From contig NC_083340.1 of NCBI RefSeq assembly GCF_019175385.1, forward strand, positions 18,178,336 to 18,242,335: a DNA stretch of 64,000 nt. The letters are read 5' to 3'. Position numbers and translations under genes: made by a program. This stretch comes from Lycium barbarum (taxonomy: Eukaryota; Streptophyta; Magnoliopsida; Solanales; Solanaceae). The notes below the pieces were generated by a model, which was given only the letters and a program-made list of their open reading frames with translations, made no database searches and was not told the origin of the DNA. Positions 1-11,836 of this stretch are shown here, piece after piece. Each line of letters opens with the position of its first letter. The stretch's first letter is position 1.

Positions 1-412
1 TCTATTACAATGTTCTAGATCTCAAAGCGAAAGTAGGGAAATGTCCTCTATTTATAGTTTTATCTCATGGGCCTTACATTCAACACAAAGCCTTTTTTAG
101 AATAAAGAAAACTTTAAAAGGATAAGGTAGGACCGTACGGTCTGACACCCGCACGGTTGTCAGTACAAAATGGCAGAACGGTCTTAATGCGTGGCGATTT
201 CGCAGCTGGTTAAACGGGGACACGATCAATTCGGACATAGAGAAACCGGACTAACGGCGACGCAGAGTTTGGTCCGAAGACACCGGACTAACAAATTTAC
301 TTCTCTTTTCTCGGATCAGCCACATCTGGTGCAATTCCCCGTCTGAAGAAAAGTCCGATCATACTCGTCTCATTTGGTCATACCTTCGGCCCCCGGTCTC
401 ACTGGTCTTACA
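1..412 (-). repeat. 3' LTR of the Tat element (partial)
   Basis: This stretch matches 11409-11836 nearly base for base, including the GACCGTACGGTC palindrome near 132, with a few substitutions and small indels. Similarity stops after CTTACA at 412, which sets the inner edge. Read on the minus strand the LTR starts TGTAAGACC. The bases just upstream on that strand are a weakly purine-rich stretch that could be the polypurine tract. Confidence 0.9.
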
Positions 413-990
413 TATATCCCGTTTTTACCGTATACAAATAGTCCCCACACTTTCCGGACTGTAGTTTTACCGGAGTCACGGGAAGTGGATAAGTCACGAA
501 CCCGGTGGTTTCATAAGCTCGTTCTTATCTTTTAATTTTGGCGACAACAATTATGTCACGTCCCTCTGACATCGGCCACGTGTCACATCCCGAAAGGCTG
601 ATCTCGGGAACCGCCGTAACGCACGTCGCCTCGTATCACGTCTCATTAATTGTGAGACACGTGGCGCCACCCGATTGGCCGCCTTCTATAATCACTACAA
701 TTCCCATGCCTAAATAAAGCCCTCAACCTTTTCATTTTTCTACTTTCACTTCTTCACTTCTTTACTTCATTTTACTTCTGATCGTTTTTCATCTCTCCTT
801 TTTTTGTTTGCTCTGATCGTTTTCACCTCTTGATTTCTTGCTTGTTTTGATCGTAAGAAAGCCAACTTTGCCAACTTCTCTATTTGCTGTTCTTTGATCG
901 AAAGTGCTGCTTTGTTTCTTCTTTTACTTCGTCATTTTGAATTTTTCAACTGCTTCTTCAATCTTACATTTCTTGTTTCGTCTCCCACTG
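413..990 (+). other. Tat 3' region upstream of the antisense ORF (putative promoter and leader)
   Basis: No conserved coding sequence is visible on either strand. From about 690 to 990 the plus strand becomes pyrimidine-rich (CTTCACTTCTTCACTTC-like), as plant 5' leaders often are, and an AT-rich CCTAAATAAAG element lies near 708. This fits a promoter and leader for the plus-strand ORF that follows, but that role is an inference. Confidence 0.4.
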
Positions 991-2242
991 CGAATTCACT
1001 AATCTTCTTTTTCACATCTTCCAAATGCCTGCAACACCGAAACTATCTCCCAGGATGTTCCCTCGGTTTCTTCTCAGGGAACCGAGCCAACCTCACAGCC
1101 CAAGGGAAAAACCTTCGTTGAACCTACCGCTTTGGACATAGTGCCGTCCAAACCCAACTATAACAAAGAGTTTAAAGTCGAGAAGCCTTCTCCGGTTGTA
1201 GACAGAGGTTTCAATGTAAGGCGATATCCTTCGTCTATTACCGAGGATAAACTTAACTAGGTCCGGCTAACTGCTGATGGGATAACTGTCCGGTGCAAGT
1301 GTTTGCCCCCGGGCCTGACGAATCTATCACCGATCATAGAGAAGGCTTCTTGTATGTTTACACATATCCGTTTACGCTCAAGCTCGTCCCTGAGATTGAC
1401 CCGGTTATTTTGGAGATGTGCCGGACGTACAATGTGACCCTGGCCCAAATTGGTCCGATTATATGAAGGACGTGGCCTGCCTCCGGTTATTGGCTAATAA
1501 CGTCAATAGGGAATTCTTGATGACGCATTTCATCCGGTTATATTCCCCGAGGCTATTCTGAGGGGGTGTGATAAAGCTCGCCAAGCGAGGTCATAACCTG
1601 ATCTTTTCAAAGATGGATGAAGATAGGGATCGAGGTTGGTTAGAACGCTACGTCCGGGTGAGGACTGCGGATATTATTCCGGTTGATTACATGCCTTTTC
1701 CAGAGAAGTGGAACGATAGACGTAAGTTTCTCAGTTCTCCCTTCAATAATTATTCTCCTAGGTTTTGTCAACACTTGTTCCCTTGTATTCACACAATTTC
1801 TCCTCTTCTTTCCATCAGCTATGGCATGGATACCTCCGGCCGTCCGGAACATGACTGAATGGGTTGGAGCACTCCTCGGTCAACACACCCATGAAAAACA
1901 GACATGGGGGGACCTGTCGCGTGACCGATGGGTTGCTCAAAATCACGGTAATACTCTGCTTGAGTTGGAATATATTGTATCTTCTACTTTTTCCTTTTCT
2001 TTTTATAACCTCTTCGGTATTCAGGTTTACCTAAAGGCTCGATGGAGCCAAGACCGGAGCCAACAGCCGAGCCTTCTGCGCCGGTTCCTGAATTTGATTT
2101 GGCAGGGACATCTCGGCTTATTGTCGCTGCCAATAAGAGGAGGAGAAAGCCTTCAGACAAAGGACAGAAATCGAAGAAAAGGGCAAGGAGCGTTGTTCGG
2201 ACTCTGAGGGATGAAACTGAGCCTGACTTCCTCATGGATTAG
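990..2242 (+). pseudogene. antisense ORF of the Tat element, spliced (gypsy-type putative transposon protein)
   Basis: A protein reads on the plus strand, opposite to gag-pol. Visible blocks are FAPGPDESITDH with GFLYVYTYPF (about 1302-1370), then GWLERYVRV (about 1639-1665) and PVDYMPFPEKW. The frame then runs cleanly through two GT-AG introns: 1722-1818 (donor GTAAGT, acceptor CATCAG) and 1948-2024 (donor GTAATA, acceptor TTCAG). Joining these exons keeps the frame and gives the conserved order AWIPP, then RWVAQNHG, then LPKG. The C terminus (2025-2242) holds a basic KRRRK and KKRAR cluster that looks like a nuclear localisation signal. Antisense ORFs in this position are known from Tat relatives such as Grande and Retand. 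The N-terminal half is broken by frameshifts and stops (a TAG at 1258, a TGA after 1460), so this copy is dead. Confidence 0.7.
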
Positions 2243-2998
2243 GTTCGGACACCTGAATCCCTGCCTTATTAAATTTTGATATAGCAGTCCCCATTCGAGG
2301 GTGTTAAAAATATTTTGGCTTGGTTCAATGCGACCTTGATGCCTTTGTCGAGTTTCGACTATAGTCTCCGGTGTAGGGTATTTAGATAAAATGATGCCGA
2401 ATTTTGGCGGTAATCAGTGGTGTAGGGTGTTTAACAAGAAGACACAACCGAAATGAATTTTTAATAATCTTTATATTGCAAGTATTTGCACGTACATAAT
2501 ATGAAGACTTCGTTCGTTTCCTTCTGTTTTTGCCATAGCAAATACTAAGTGGACACGATTCGTTCTGATCGTTTGGTCCTTACATTGAAACCTAATATAG
2601 AAGGTCCGATTTTGGACGAAGACTTCTCCGGGGTGGTACCTAACAACGTTCACTTGCTTTGTTGAGCTGATTCATTTTCTATTTACCGGGGTAAGCCTCG
2701 ATGTGGGTATAGTAGTCCCCTAGTGTTTATCCGAGTTGCAAGATCGGGTAAGCACTATTAAGTCCCCACTCGTAGGATATACTCCTGCGTTTTCGGATAC
2801 TTATCCTTGCTTTTATCAAGTAACACGTTGTACTTGTTGCCTCATTTAAAACCTTGTCAGAAAACCCACTTCAGGACAAACCGTACTAAGGAAAAGAGTG
2901 CAACACGTGTTTTCAGACCTAACTTCATCCGGTATTCGACTTACTGCAAAAAAAAAAAAAATTTTTTAAAAAAAATCACAAGGGTAGGCATCCATACC
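2243..2998. other. Tat spacer between antisense ORF and integrase
   Basis: No ORF with recognisable content was found. The stretch contains GGTGTAGGGT-type repeated phrases around 2370-2430 and a poly-A/poly-T run at 2948-2980. It lies between the ends of two convergent reading frames, so it would hold the 3' ends of both transcripts. Confidence 0.5.
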
Positions 2999-4212
2999 TT
3001 AGCAGTAGTATCTCTTCAAATGAGCCACATTCCAGTTGTTGCGCAACCGTTGTCCGTCTATGGATTCCAGATGGTACGACCCTTTACCCGTTATTCCTGT
3101 TATCTTGTACGACCCTTCCCAGTTCGAACCCAACTTTTCGTCGTTGGGATTCTTAGTGTTCAAAGTAACTTTTCGAAGCACCAAAATTCCCCAACTTGAA
3201 AATGCCGAAAATTGGTCCTCCGATTGTAGTACCTTTCCATTCTATGTTTCTGGGCTGCAATACGGACCAACGCATTGTCGCAAAGTTCGTCTGTGAGATC
3301 AAATTGTATGGCCATAGTCTCCTCGTTTGACCCACCGGTAGCGTATCTGAATCGGACGCTCGGTTCATCGACTTCTACTGGGATGAGGGCTTCGACCCCG
3401 TAGACCAACGAGAAAAGCGTTTCTCCCGTATTTAATTCTGATGTGGTTCTGTAAGCCCACAATACCTCCAGCAGAACTTCCCTCCAGTGATGTTTCGACG
3501 TTTCAAGTCTTTTCCTTAAATTTTGAATTATTGTTTTATTGGTGGATTTCGCCTGCCTGTTTGCACTTGGATGATACGGAATTGATACAATTTTCTTGAT
3601 CTTCGACCCTCCGAAAAAATTATTGACCTTGCTACCAATGAACTGGGGACCGTTATCACAAGTTATTTCGGCTGGGATACCGAAACGATAAATAATGTGG
3701 TCCCATATGAAGTCAATAACCTCCTTTTCTCTAATCTTCTCGAAAGCCTGCGCTTCAACCCATTTGGAGAAATAGTCAGTCATAAACAGAATAAAACGAA
3801 CCTTACCTGGTGCCCATGGCAGAGGACCAACAATGTCCATTCCCCACTTCTTGAAAGGCCAAGGTGATATCACCGGATGTAGCAACTCCCCGGGTTGATG
3901 GATCATCGGGGCATTCCTCTGACACCCATCACATTTCCGGACAAAATTCTTCGAGTCTTCCTCCATCCGGTTTCAGTAATAACCGGCTCTGATAATTTTT
4001 CGAACCAAGACGTCTGCACCGAAGTGATTACCGCAGGTACCCTCGTGGACTTCTCTCATCACATAATCGGTTTCTCTGGGACCCAAACACTTGGCTAGGG
4101 GTCCGAAGAAAGACCATCGATACAATTGACCGTCTATTAAACAGAACAGTGCTACTTTTGTCCTCAGTGACCATGATTCTTTTGGGTCACCCGGGAGGTT
4201 CCTATCTTGCAA
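2999..4212 (-). pseudogene. Tat integrase
   Basis: The N-terminal zinc-binding region is visible (HEGTCGNHFG, then CDGCQ), followed by the catalytic core with Asp in WGMDIVGPLP and Asp in ITCDNGPQF, and a C-terminal NNWNVAHLKRYY block read from 3184 to 2999. The third catalytic residue is missing: the motif normally read as GQ-x-E-x-TN here reads RQAKSTN, a Glu-to-Lys change that a single G-to-A explains. A stop (TGA in place of a conserved Trp) sits near 3970 after AGYY. The C-terminal block is in another frame, so a frameshift lies near 3185. The enzyme would not work. Confidence 0.85.
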
Positions 4213-4239
4213 GTAGTCGATGTATTTGTTGCGCCAATC

Positions 4240-5349
4240 TCAAGTTAGACCCATCGTGTTTATTTTAACATGCCCGTTTTCTACCGCCGAATTCAGCAAA
4301 CGCACTATGGTGCCGGGGTTGATTTCCTCCCCTTCGATCGAAGAACCCAAATTGGCCAATGCGTCGGCTTCGTTGTTCTGCTCCATGGGTACGTTCTGCA
4401 CGGTCCACTCTTTAAACCGGTGTAGTATCACTTTGGTTTTCTCCAGATACCTTTGCATTCGTTCATCCTTAACCTCGAAGACGCCATTCACTTGGTTAAC
4501 GACCAAGAGAGAGTCGCATTTTGCTTCGATTATTTCGGCCCCCATACTCCGAACTAATTCCAAACCTGCAATCATAGCCTCATACTCGACTTCATTGTTA
4601 GTTAATTTAATAGTTCTAATTGACTGTCTAATGGCATCCCCGGCGGGGGTTTTAAGGACGACGCCTAGCCCGGAACCTTTTAGGTTCGAGGCCCCATCCG
4701 TATGTAAAGACCAAATACCCGAAGCCTTTTCCGAGGTTAACATATACTCTTTCTCAACCTCGGGGATCATAGCGGGGGCAAAATCTGCCACAAAATCTTC
4801 CAAGATTTGAGATTTAATGGCCGTCCTAGGCTTATATTCGATATCATATCCGCTAATCTCTACGGCCCATTTGGTCAGTCTACCTGACAGTTTCGATTTA
4901 TACATGACATTTTTTAGAGGATAAGTAGTCACTACGCATGTCAGATGGCATTAAAAGTAAGGTTTGAGCTTTCTTGAGGCACTTTTCAATGCCAAAGCCA
5001 ACTTTTCGAGGTGGGGATAAGGGGTCTCCACATCCCCTAAAGTCCTACTCACATAATATATAGGAAATTGCGTACCTGATTCTTCTTGGACCAAAACACC
5101 ACTTATCGCTACCTTGGATGCGGTAAGGTAGAGAAATAACTGCTCGTCTGCCTTCGGTGTGTGCAGCAGAGGCGGGCTGGACAAGTATCTTTTCAATTCC
5201 TGCAAGGCTCTTTGGCATTCTGGTGTCCAAACGAAGTCATTCTTATTCCTCAATAAGGAGAAGAAACGGTGACTTTTATCCGAAGACCTCGAAATGAAAC
5301 GGCTCAGCGCTGCAATCCTTTCGGTGAGACTCTGCACTTCTTTGACATT
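4240..5349 (-). pseudogene. Tat RNase H regions, after the solo-LTR insertion
   Basis: The block from 5349 down to 4951 continues the RT connection (RIAALSRFISRSSDKSH) into the first RNase H. The block from 4932 to 4240 holds a second, archaeal-like RNase H, with LHTDGAS, NNEVEYEA, CDSLLVVNQV and EADALANLGSS. Two RNase H domains in a row are a hallmark of Tat elements. Both blocks are in the same frame and are separated by a stop near 4950. The upstream edge is the ACATT target duplication of the inserted LTR. Confidence 0.85.
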
Positions 5350-7999
5350 TGTCACGACCCGGCTAGGGGCCGCGACGGGTACCCGGGGCTAACCACCGGG
5401 CACCGCTCGTACTATCATTTACCTAACCCATTTAACAATCATTCATCTATTTTCGGTTAGCTTTAAATAGAGGACTTGTTTTTCATTACAAAAATATAAC
5501 GTGTTGATACAAAAAAAAAACATATTTCAATATACTTATACAAATGCGTACTACCCACGTTGTGGAACCACACAACCCACATCGAGCATCTATGAGCCTC
5601 TATTGAGTGGCATACAAAATATATACACAAAAGGAACAACCAATTAGCACCTCCGGAAGATGGAGTGCTCTTCAGCTCGGCTAGTGACTCCTATCAGTCT
5701 GGACCGCTTTCCCGTCTACCTGTGGGCATGAACACAACATCCAAAGAAAAGGATGTCAGTACGAGCATTGCACTGAGTACGTAAGGCATACATCAAGAAA
5801 TAAAGTAAGAATAATAAAGTAAAGTAAGTACAAGGGGATAATCGATAACTGCTTGCCTCTTAAGGCGGATCCATGCATGCATACTCATAAAGCATCATAT
5901 AGTAAATTGCTGCGGAACGCGCAGCCCGATCCATATGTCATCATATGTTAGTGCCGAGGAACGTACGGCCCGATCCATAAATATAATAAGTTAGTGCCGA
6001 GGAACGTACGACCCGATCCATAACCCATATATCCCGCGTCCGGGCATCCCGCGTCCAAGATGAAATCATGATATGCCAGCTGACCAGGTGGCTATGCATC
6101 TATAGTGCCTCACCTTTCCCCATTTCCCCTGAAAACATTTTCATATCATATATATATATACATAATATACATAGCATGCTTGAGAGCCCAAGGAAAAGCT
6201 GTAAGTACGTCGGAGTGACGTAAGGTCGAAAGCCTCCGATTATGTTATGGGGTAATCATCGTCGCTTTGTCTCACCTTGAAGGAACAATTATTATAAGGC
6301 GAGACTATCAATGAAGAATAGCATTAAAAGAAAGCATAGAATAAAATCATGAACTTCATAAGGCATCCATTCATATACTTTGGAAGATTTAGAAATAAGT
6401 CACCATCCATGAATAAATTGAGAAATCAGTAAATAGCTCGACGTTCTCATATAGTCCTTTAAATCGTAAACTTGAAACTTTTAAACATAAGATCGTTCTC
6501 ATCATAGTCATCATAATGATATTCTCACTTTTGACATCATCGTTATCATTGAAAAAAAAAATATCCTTCGTCGTTATCATAAGAACTCACATAATCACAA
6601 CCTTTGGTTTTGGAAAATAGGAGTACTTGGAAAACATTTATGGAATATCAAGAAGGAAATCATGCTTCGGAATCTTATACTTTTTAACCTTTGATAGCAA
6701 GGAAAAGATGGGAGCATTTATGAAATCGTAAGCTAGGGATCATGCCTTTGAAAGAAAGGAAATAGCCTCACATACCTTTGACGTTTACTATTCTTATCGC
6801 TTGCTCGTACTTCCTTTATTGCGCGTGCATATACCTTCAAGAGAATTCATGTCGTCGTTAGCTAAGAAATTATAAGGACGGACTACTATTTCTAGGGAAA
6901 ATTGGGCAGCACTACCTTTGTTTATACTGCGTTTCCCATATTCTATTTTAGCTCCCAAACATTCGCGACAATATCCACAATATAGAAATCAGCAATCATC
7001 ATTTATGTACGTTTAGCAAAATCCACCAATTTCCTCCAATTTCTCCACATTTAGTGGTTTTAGCTACTCGTCACTTTTACTCATGCGTCGCACTGATTCC
7101 ATGGTCAAAACGTCATTTATAAAGTATTTATAATCATAGCATATCAACTTCCATGTTTCCATTCAACCATCACTCCACAGTGACACTATTCACTAAATAA
7201 TGGTGCACTTCCTATGTCTTACTACAATTCAAGTGTCTTAGTCTTCTAATACTTTAAACCACATGTTAAAGTCATAAAAATCACCTTGGATGGTGGTGGA
7301 ACAAGCTTAGAGTAGAATCCTTCCTTGTGCACCAAAACCCTTCTTTACCTCTTTTGTGATTTCTTGGAGAAGATGACTTCCAACTAGGTTTCATTCACTT
7401 GTTTCATAAGTTTAGTGTTGATGATCCTAGTTTCTTCCCTTGATTCCCTTGAATTTCTATGGATGAAGTATTGAGAGAGTTCTAGAGCTTTCTTGAGTTG
7501 TATAGATGAATAATGAAATAAAATGAGGCTTTGGTCCCTTTTAATAACTCAAAGTTTGATTTTTAATGAATTCCAGTCGGGGTGAACAGTGGTCGTAAAC
7601 CACAGTTTACGGGCCGTGAACTAGTTTACGAGCCGTATTATGTGGTCGTCTTTAAGCATGTCCAAAACAGAGAAGCTGGCTGAAGAACATGGCAGTTTAC
7701 GATCGAGGTTTACGGTCCGTAAAACAGTTTACGGGCCGTATTCCAAGTCGTATTTAAGCATTTCACCACTTAACAGAAAGTTGAAATTTGAAAGGCTGGA
7801 GGACGATGGTGGTTTACGGTCCGTAAATCACTTTACGGGCCGTAAATCACTATACGACCACTGGGCTGCATGAAATTCTACAACTTTTTCATTTCCAAAA
7901 ATTCACGAATCATCACCCCTTGCTTAGCAAAAACCCCACACTCATACCTTTGACGTTCTATTCCTTGTACATGTATGGGGACTTTTCCGAGGTGTAACA
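5350..7999 (-). mobile_element. solo LTR (2650 bp) inserted in Tat pol
   Basis: It starts TGTCACGACCC and ends GGTGTAACA on the plus strand, is flanked by ACATT at 5345-5349 and 8000-8004, and has no primer site, polypurine tract or coding domain. Read on the minus strand it starts TGTTACACC and ends GGGTCGTGACA. The same family occurs in the opposite orientation near 57870-60419. It splits the RT coding sequence exactly between the AIEDIEVVNNV part and its continuation KEVQSLTERI. The size and end sequences suggest a long-LTR chromovirus family, which is an inference. The small ORFs inside it are not supported. Confidence 0.88.
7592..7856. repeat. cluster of TTTACGGNCCGTAAA palindromes in the solo LTR
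   Basis: Perfect 15-bp palindromes occur at 7709-7723 and 7813-7827 (TTTACGGTCCGTAAA) and at 7832-7846 (TTTACGGGCCGTAAA). Imperfect copies lie at 7606, 7625 and 7728. They are embedded in roughly 100-bp units that also share TCGTNTTTAAGCAT-like phrases. See the findings for related clusters elsewhere. Confidence 0.85.
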
Positions 8000-8004
8000 A
8001 CATT

Positions 8005-8745
8005 ATTCACTACCTCGATATCCTCGATGGCTTTGATCTTGTCCGGGTTGATTTCAATCCCCCGGTTAGACATCATGAAACCCAAGAACTTGCCAGATCG
8101 GACACCGAAGGCACATTTCTCCGGGTTAAGCTTCATGTTGTATTTACCGAGTACATCAAAGGTTTCATGCAAATGTTTTAAATGGTCCTCATTTTCCAAG
8201 GAATTGACTACCATGTCATCAATATAAACTTCCATTGTTTTCCCTATCTGTTCTTCGAACATCCCATTAACTAGGCGTTGGTAAGTTGCACCGACATTTT
8301 TTAACCCTAAGGGCATGACATTGTAACAGTAAGTCCCATACCGGGTAATGAAGGATGTTTTTTCTTGATCCTCTGGATGCATCCGGATTTGGTTATACCC
8401 GGAGTAAGCATTGAGAAAACTTAACATCTCATGCCCGGCCGTCGCATCGATTATTCTATCGATGTGAGGCATCGGAAATGAATCCTTTGGGCATGTTTTG
8501 TTTAAATCTTTATAATCAACACACATTCTAAATTTATTACCTTTATTCGGCACCACCACTACGTTGGCCAACCAGTCCGGGTATTTTACCTCCCAGATAG
8601 AGCCTATTTTCAAAAGCTTCGTTACCTCATCTTTTACAAAGGCGTGTTTCGGCTCTGCTATGGGCCTCCTTTTCTGTTTCACCGGGGAAAATCTCCCGTC
8701 AAGGCTGAGCTTGTGAGTCGTCACTTCCGGTGGCACACCTGTCAT
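8005..8745 (-). pseudogene. Tat reverse transcriptase, N-terminal and palm part
   Basis: The minus-strand reading shows FRMCVDYKDLNKTCPKD, LNAYSGYNQI, FITRYGTYCYNVMPLGLKN and the catalytic VYIDDMVV, followed by CAFGVRSGKFLGFM. These are the standard Ty3/gypsy RT motifs, and the two Asp of YIDD are intact. The frame is the same as that of gag and protease upstream. It ends where the solo LTR begins; the remaining RT is found after 5349. Confidence 0.9.
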
Positions 8746-8991
8746 ATCTATATGAGACCATGCGAAACAATCAACATTAGGTTGAAGAAATTTAATTAAC
8801 TTGTTCCTGAGCTCCGAGGTTAACCCCTTGTCCAGGTATACCTAGATGACTTGCTCCAGCTCCTCTACGGTAGATTTGGTTGCATCTGAGTCATCCCGTA
8901 ATACGAATGATCTGGGTTCGCTGAAATCATCCTCTTCATCCCCCGGGTTCGACCCCTTCTACTCCGCTGTCGAACCCGTACCCTTTAATTA

Positions 8992-9564
8992 CTATTGAGC
9001 GTCCTTGCCTCTGACTGATTCATCATCCTTCAGATCCGGTTTTTTAGGAAAGAGTGGCGTTTTCTCAACTGCGAACATCTCTCTGGCAGCGAGTTGTTCA
9101 CCTTGGATGGTTTTTATCCCCTCTGGGGTCAGGAATTTTAGCAGCTGGTGTAGTGTAGATGGCACCGCCCTCATGTTATGAATCCATGGTCTTCCAAGCA
9201 AAGCATTATACTTCATATCTCCTGCGATGACATAGAACACCGTCTGCTGAATGGTGTCGTTAATGTTGACCGACAAAGAAATCTTCCCCTTCGTGGTTTC
9301 ACTTGTCATATTGAACCCACTGAGTACTCGGGCAACCAATACAATCTGATCGAGTAGCCTTAGCTGTTCAACCACTCTCCACCCGATAATGTTAGCTGAG
9401 CTACCTGGGTCAATCAAAATACGTTTAACTTGTGATTTAAGAATAGAAATTACCAATGCATCATTGTACGGTTGAATGATGCCTTCTGCATCCTTATTGC
9501 TGAAAGAGATGGAACCCTCGGGTATGAAATTCCGGAAGCGCTTCTCACGCACAATGAAATCCAT
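8992..9564 (-). pseudogene. Tat protease region
   Basis: Retroviral-type aspartic protease features are visible: RILIDPGSSANII, where the usual active-site triad is altered to D-P-G, and later YNALLGRPWIH, the conserved C-terminal motif of Tat proteases. It is in frame with gag upstream and RT downstream. About 245 bases of linker (8746-8991) with stops separate it from the recognisable RT. Confidence 0.82.
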
Positions 9565-9567
9565 TAT

Positions 9568-10878
9568 TCATTTCATCACCGGTCCTCGAGGAGTATTTGT
9601 GCCTCCGATTATCATATTGATTATATGCTGAGGTTCCACCGGTTCGGCTCGTTTGTGAGATTCCCTTTCCTTGTAGTGGCTTTTAGCTCGTTCACTTAGG
9701 AATTCTCGAAGGTGGCCATTCTTCAGTAACTGAGCCATCTCCTCTCTTAGTTGGCGATAGTCCTCAGTTCTGTGCCCATGGATTCCATGATATTCACACA
9801 TCACGCTCGGGTCCCGTTGACCCAGGTCTGATCTTAGTGGTCTCGGCCATCTTGCTTCTGCGATACGGCCAATAGCCGAGACGAGGTCCGAAGTGTTGAC
9901 ATTGAAGTTGTACTCCGATATCCTTGGCAAGTCTTTGTTGCTAGCCGAGCTTTCGGTATCACTCCTAAATGAGAGGCCTCGACTGTTTGTCTGGCGTTCG
10001 GCCCGTTTATCGCCCCTACTCGAAAAGTGACTGGGACCAACCCTTGATTTTTCCGACCTGAAACTTGGCTTATTCGAATAAGAGTATGGCTGATACATTT
10101 CCTTCGATGGTCTAGATTCCGGCTCGTAATTTTTCCTCGATCTCTTAGAGCTTTTGCTCATATTTATGGGCCCCAGGGGAAGTTCGAGCTAGTCATCCTC
10201 TACCCGAATCTTTGATTCGTATCTGTTATGGACATCTGCCCGGGTCACAGCCTTGTATTCCAACAAGTTTTCTTTTAGTTTGAACGAGGTCGTCGAGCTC
10301 CGAGGATTAAGCCCTTTGGTAAAAGCTTGTGCAGCCCATTCCTCCGGAACCGGAGGGAGCTCCATCCGTTCCCTTTGGAACCGGTTGACAAATTCACGTA
10401 ACAACTCATCATCCCTTTGGGCTATATGAAAAATATCTACCTTCCGGGCCTGCACCTTTTTAGCTCCAGCATGGGCTTTTATGAACGCGTCCGCGAGCAT
10501 TTCGAAAGAAGTGATTGAATGCTTGGGCAGATGGTCGTACCAAGTCAATGCTCCCTTCGATAGAGTTTCCCCAAACTTTTACAACAACACAGACTCAATT
10601 TCATTATCTTCGACGTCATTGCCTTTTATGGCATAAGTGTATGAAGTAACGTGCTCCTGTGGGTCCGTTGTGCCGTCATATTTCTAGATATCCAGCATTT
10701 TGAACCTCTTCGGGATCAACTTCAGAGCCGCACTTGGACGAAAAGGCCTTTGAATGTACCTCTTTGAATCTGGCCCTTTTAGAATAGGCGGAGCCCCCGG
10801 AATTTCATCCACCTGGGAGTTATATGTTTCCACTCTCTTCTCTATTGAATCTACCCGTTTTGCCAAGGTCTCGAGCAT
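9568..10878 (-). pseudogene. Tat gag
   Basis: One frame covers the capsid-like region. Landmarks are PFRPSAALKLIPKRFK near 10700, TWYDHLPKHSITSF from 10545, and FVNRFQRERMELP. It continues through a basic, Ser/Arg-rich stretch to a zinc knuckle near 9750-9800. The knuckle reads CEYHGIHGHRTEDY, with Tyr at the last position where Cys is expected, a change one G-to-A explains. Stops interrupt the frame near 10683, 10588 and 10190. Confidence 0.85.
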
Positions 10879-11076
10879 CTTCAGAACTTCGATGGATGAA
10901 CCGGCTCCCGATCCATTACTTTCGACTCTCCGTGTTTCATCCTTCCTCGGTTCGGTGGCCCCTTTCGACCTCTCTGGAGCTGCCTTATCATTTTTTCTCT
11001 GCAGCTGAGCAACAATTTCTTAACCAAACGGGTAGGAGATAGAAGCAAAGATTAAAAAACCAATATTATCCTAGCC

Positions 11077-11092
11077 TCACGGTGGGCGCCAA
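11077..11092 (-). other. primer-binding site of the Tat element
   Basis: Just inside the 5' LTR the minus strand reads TTTGGCGCCCACCGTG, the form commonly seen as the tRNA primer site of Tat-group elements. It directly follows the LTR end at 11095. Confidence 0.75.
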
Positions 11093-11094
11093 AC

Positions 11095-11320
11095 TGTTTA
11101 CCCTGAATTTCGGTAACAATTGAATTTGTAAGTGAGGTATAGGATATGGGGATAAACTTTAATCTACTTTGGGTTGATGTGGAATATGTATGAACTCGTA
11201 TGCGGTAATATGTATATATGAGTATATGTGCTAATGCCTTGAAATAATATGTAGATATTGATGATTAAGTTAACTAATGTTGAATGAATAAGCAAGATCA
11301 AAACACCACTGATTCGGACC

Positions 11321-11396
<76 letters not shown>

Positions 11397-11836
11397 CAAT
11401 AAATATTTTCTATTACAATGTTCTAGATCTCAAAGAGCTAACCCCTAAAAGTAGGGAAATGTCCTCTATTTATAGTTTTGCCTCATGGGCCTTACATTCA
11501 ACACAAAGCCTTTTTTAGAATAAAGAAAACCTTAAAATGATAAGGTAGGACCGTACGGTATGACACCCGCACGGTTGTCAGTACAAAATGACAGAACGGT
11601 CTTGAGCGTTGCGATTCCGCAGCTGGCTAACCGGACCAACGGCCACGATCAATTCGGACATGGAGAAACCGGACTAACGGCGACGCAGAGATTGGTCCGG
11701 AGACACCGGACCAACAGATTTACTTCTCTTTTCTCAGATTAGCCACATTTGGTGCAATTCCCTATCTGAAGAAAAGTCCAATCATACTCGTGCTCATTTG
11801 GTCATACCTCCGGCCCCCGGTCTCACCGGTCTTACA
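11095..11836 (-). repeat. 5' LTR of the Tat element (742 bp)
   Basis: The plus strand runs from TGTTTACCCTG to GGTCTTACA, so the minus-strand LTR is TGTAAGACC to CAGGGTAAACA with TG/CA ends. The inner edge abuts the primer site and the outer edge is where similarity to 1-412 ends. It contains a long (GA)n tract. Confidence 0.9.
11324..11393. repeat. (GA)n microsatellite in the Tat LTR
   Basis: An uninterrupted GA dinucleotide run of about 70 bases. The left LTR is cut by the window before this position, so its repeat length cannot be compared. Confidence 0.97.

Larger units (their letters stand above)
1..11836 (-). mobile_element. Ty3/gypsy retrotransposon, Tat lineage, open at the left window edge
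   Basis: The two LTRs are partly visible at 1-412 and 11095-11836, and gag-pol lies between them on the minus strand. The order read along the minus strand is 5' LTR, primer site, gag, protease, RT, RNase H, a second RNase H-like domain, integrase, then a long 3' region with an ORF on the opposite strand. That order, the antisense ORF and a primer site of the TTTGGCGCCCACCGT type are typical of the Tat group of Ty3/gypsy. The gag to integrase reading frame is one continuous frame (10878 down to about 3190) broken by scattered stops and by a solo LTR at 5350-7999. The far end of the left LTR lies outside the window, so its target duplication cannot be read. Confidence 0.92.
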
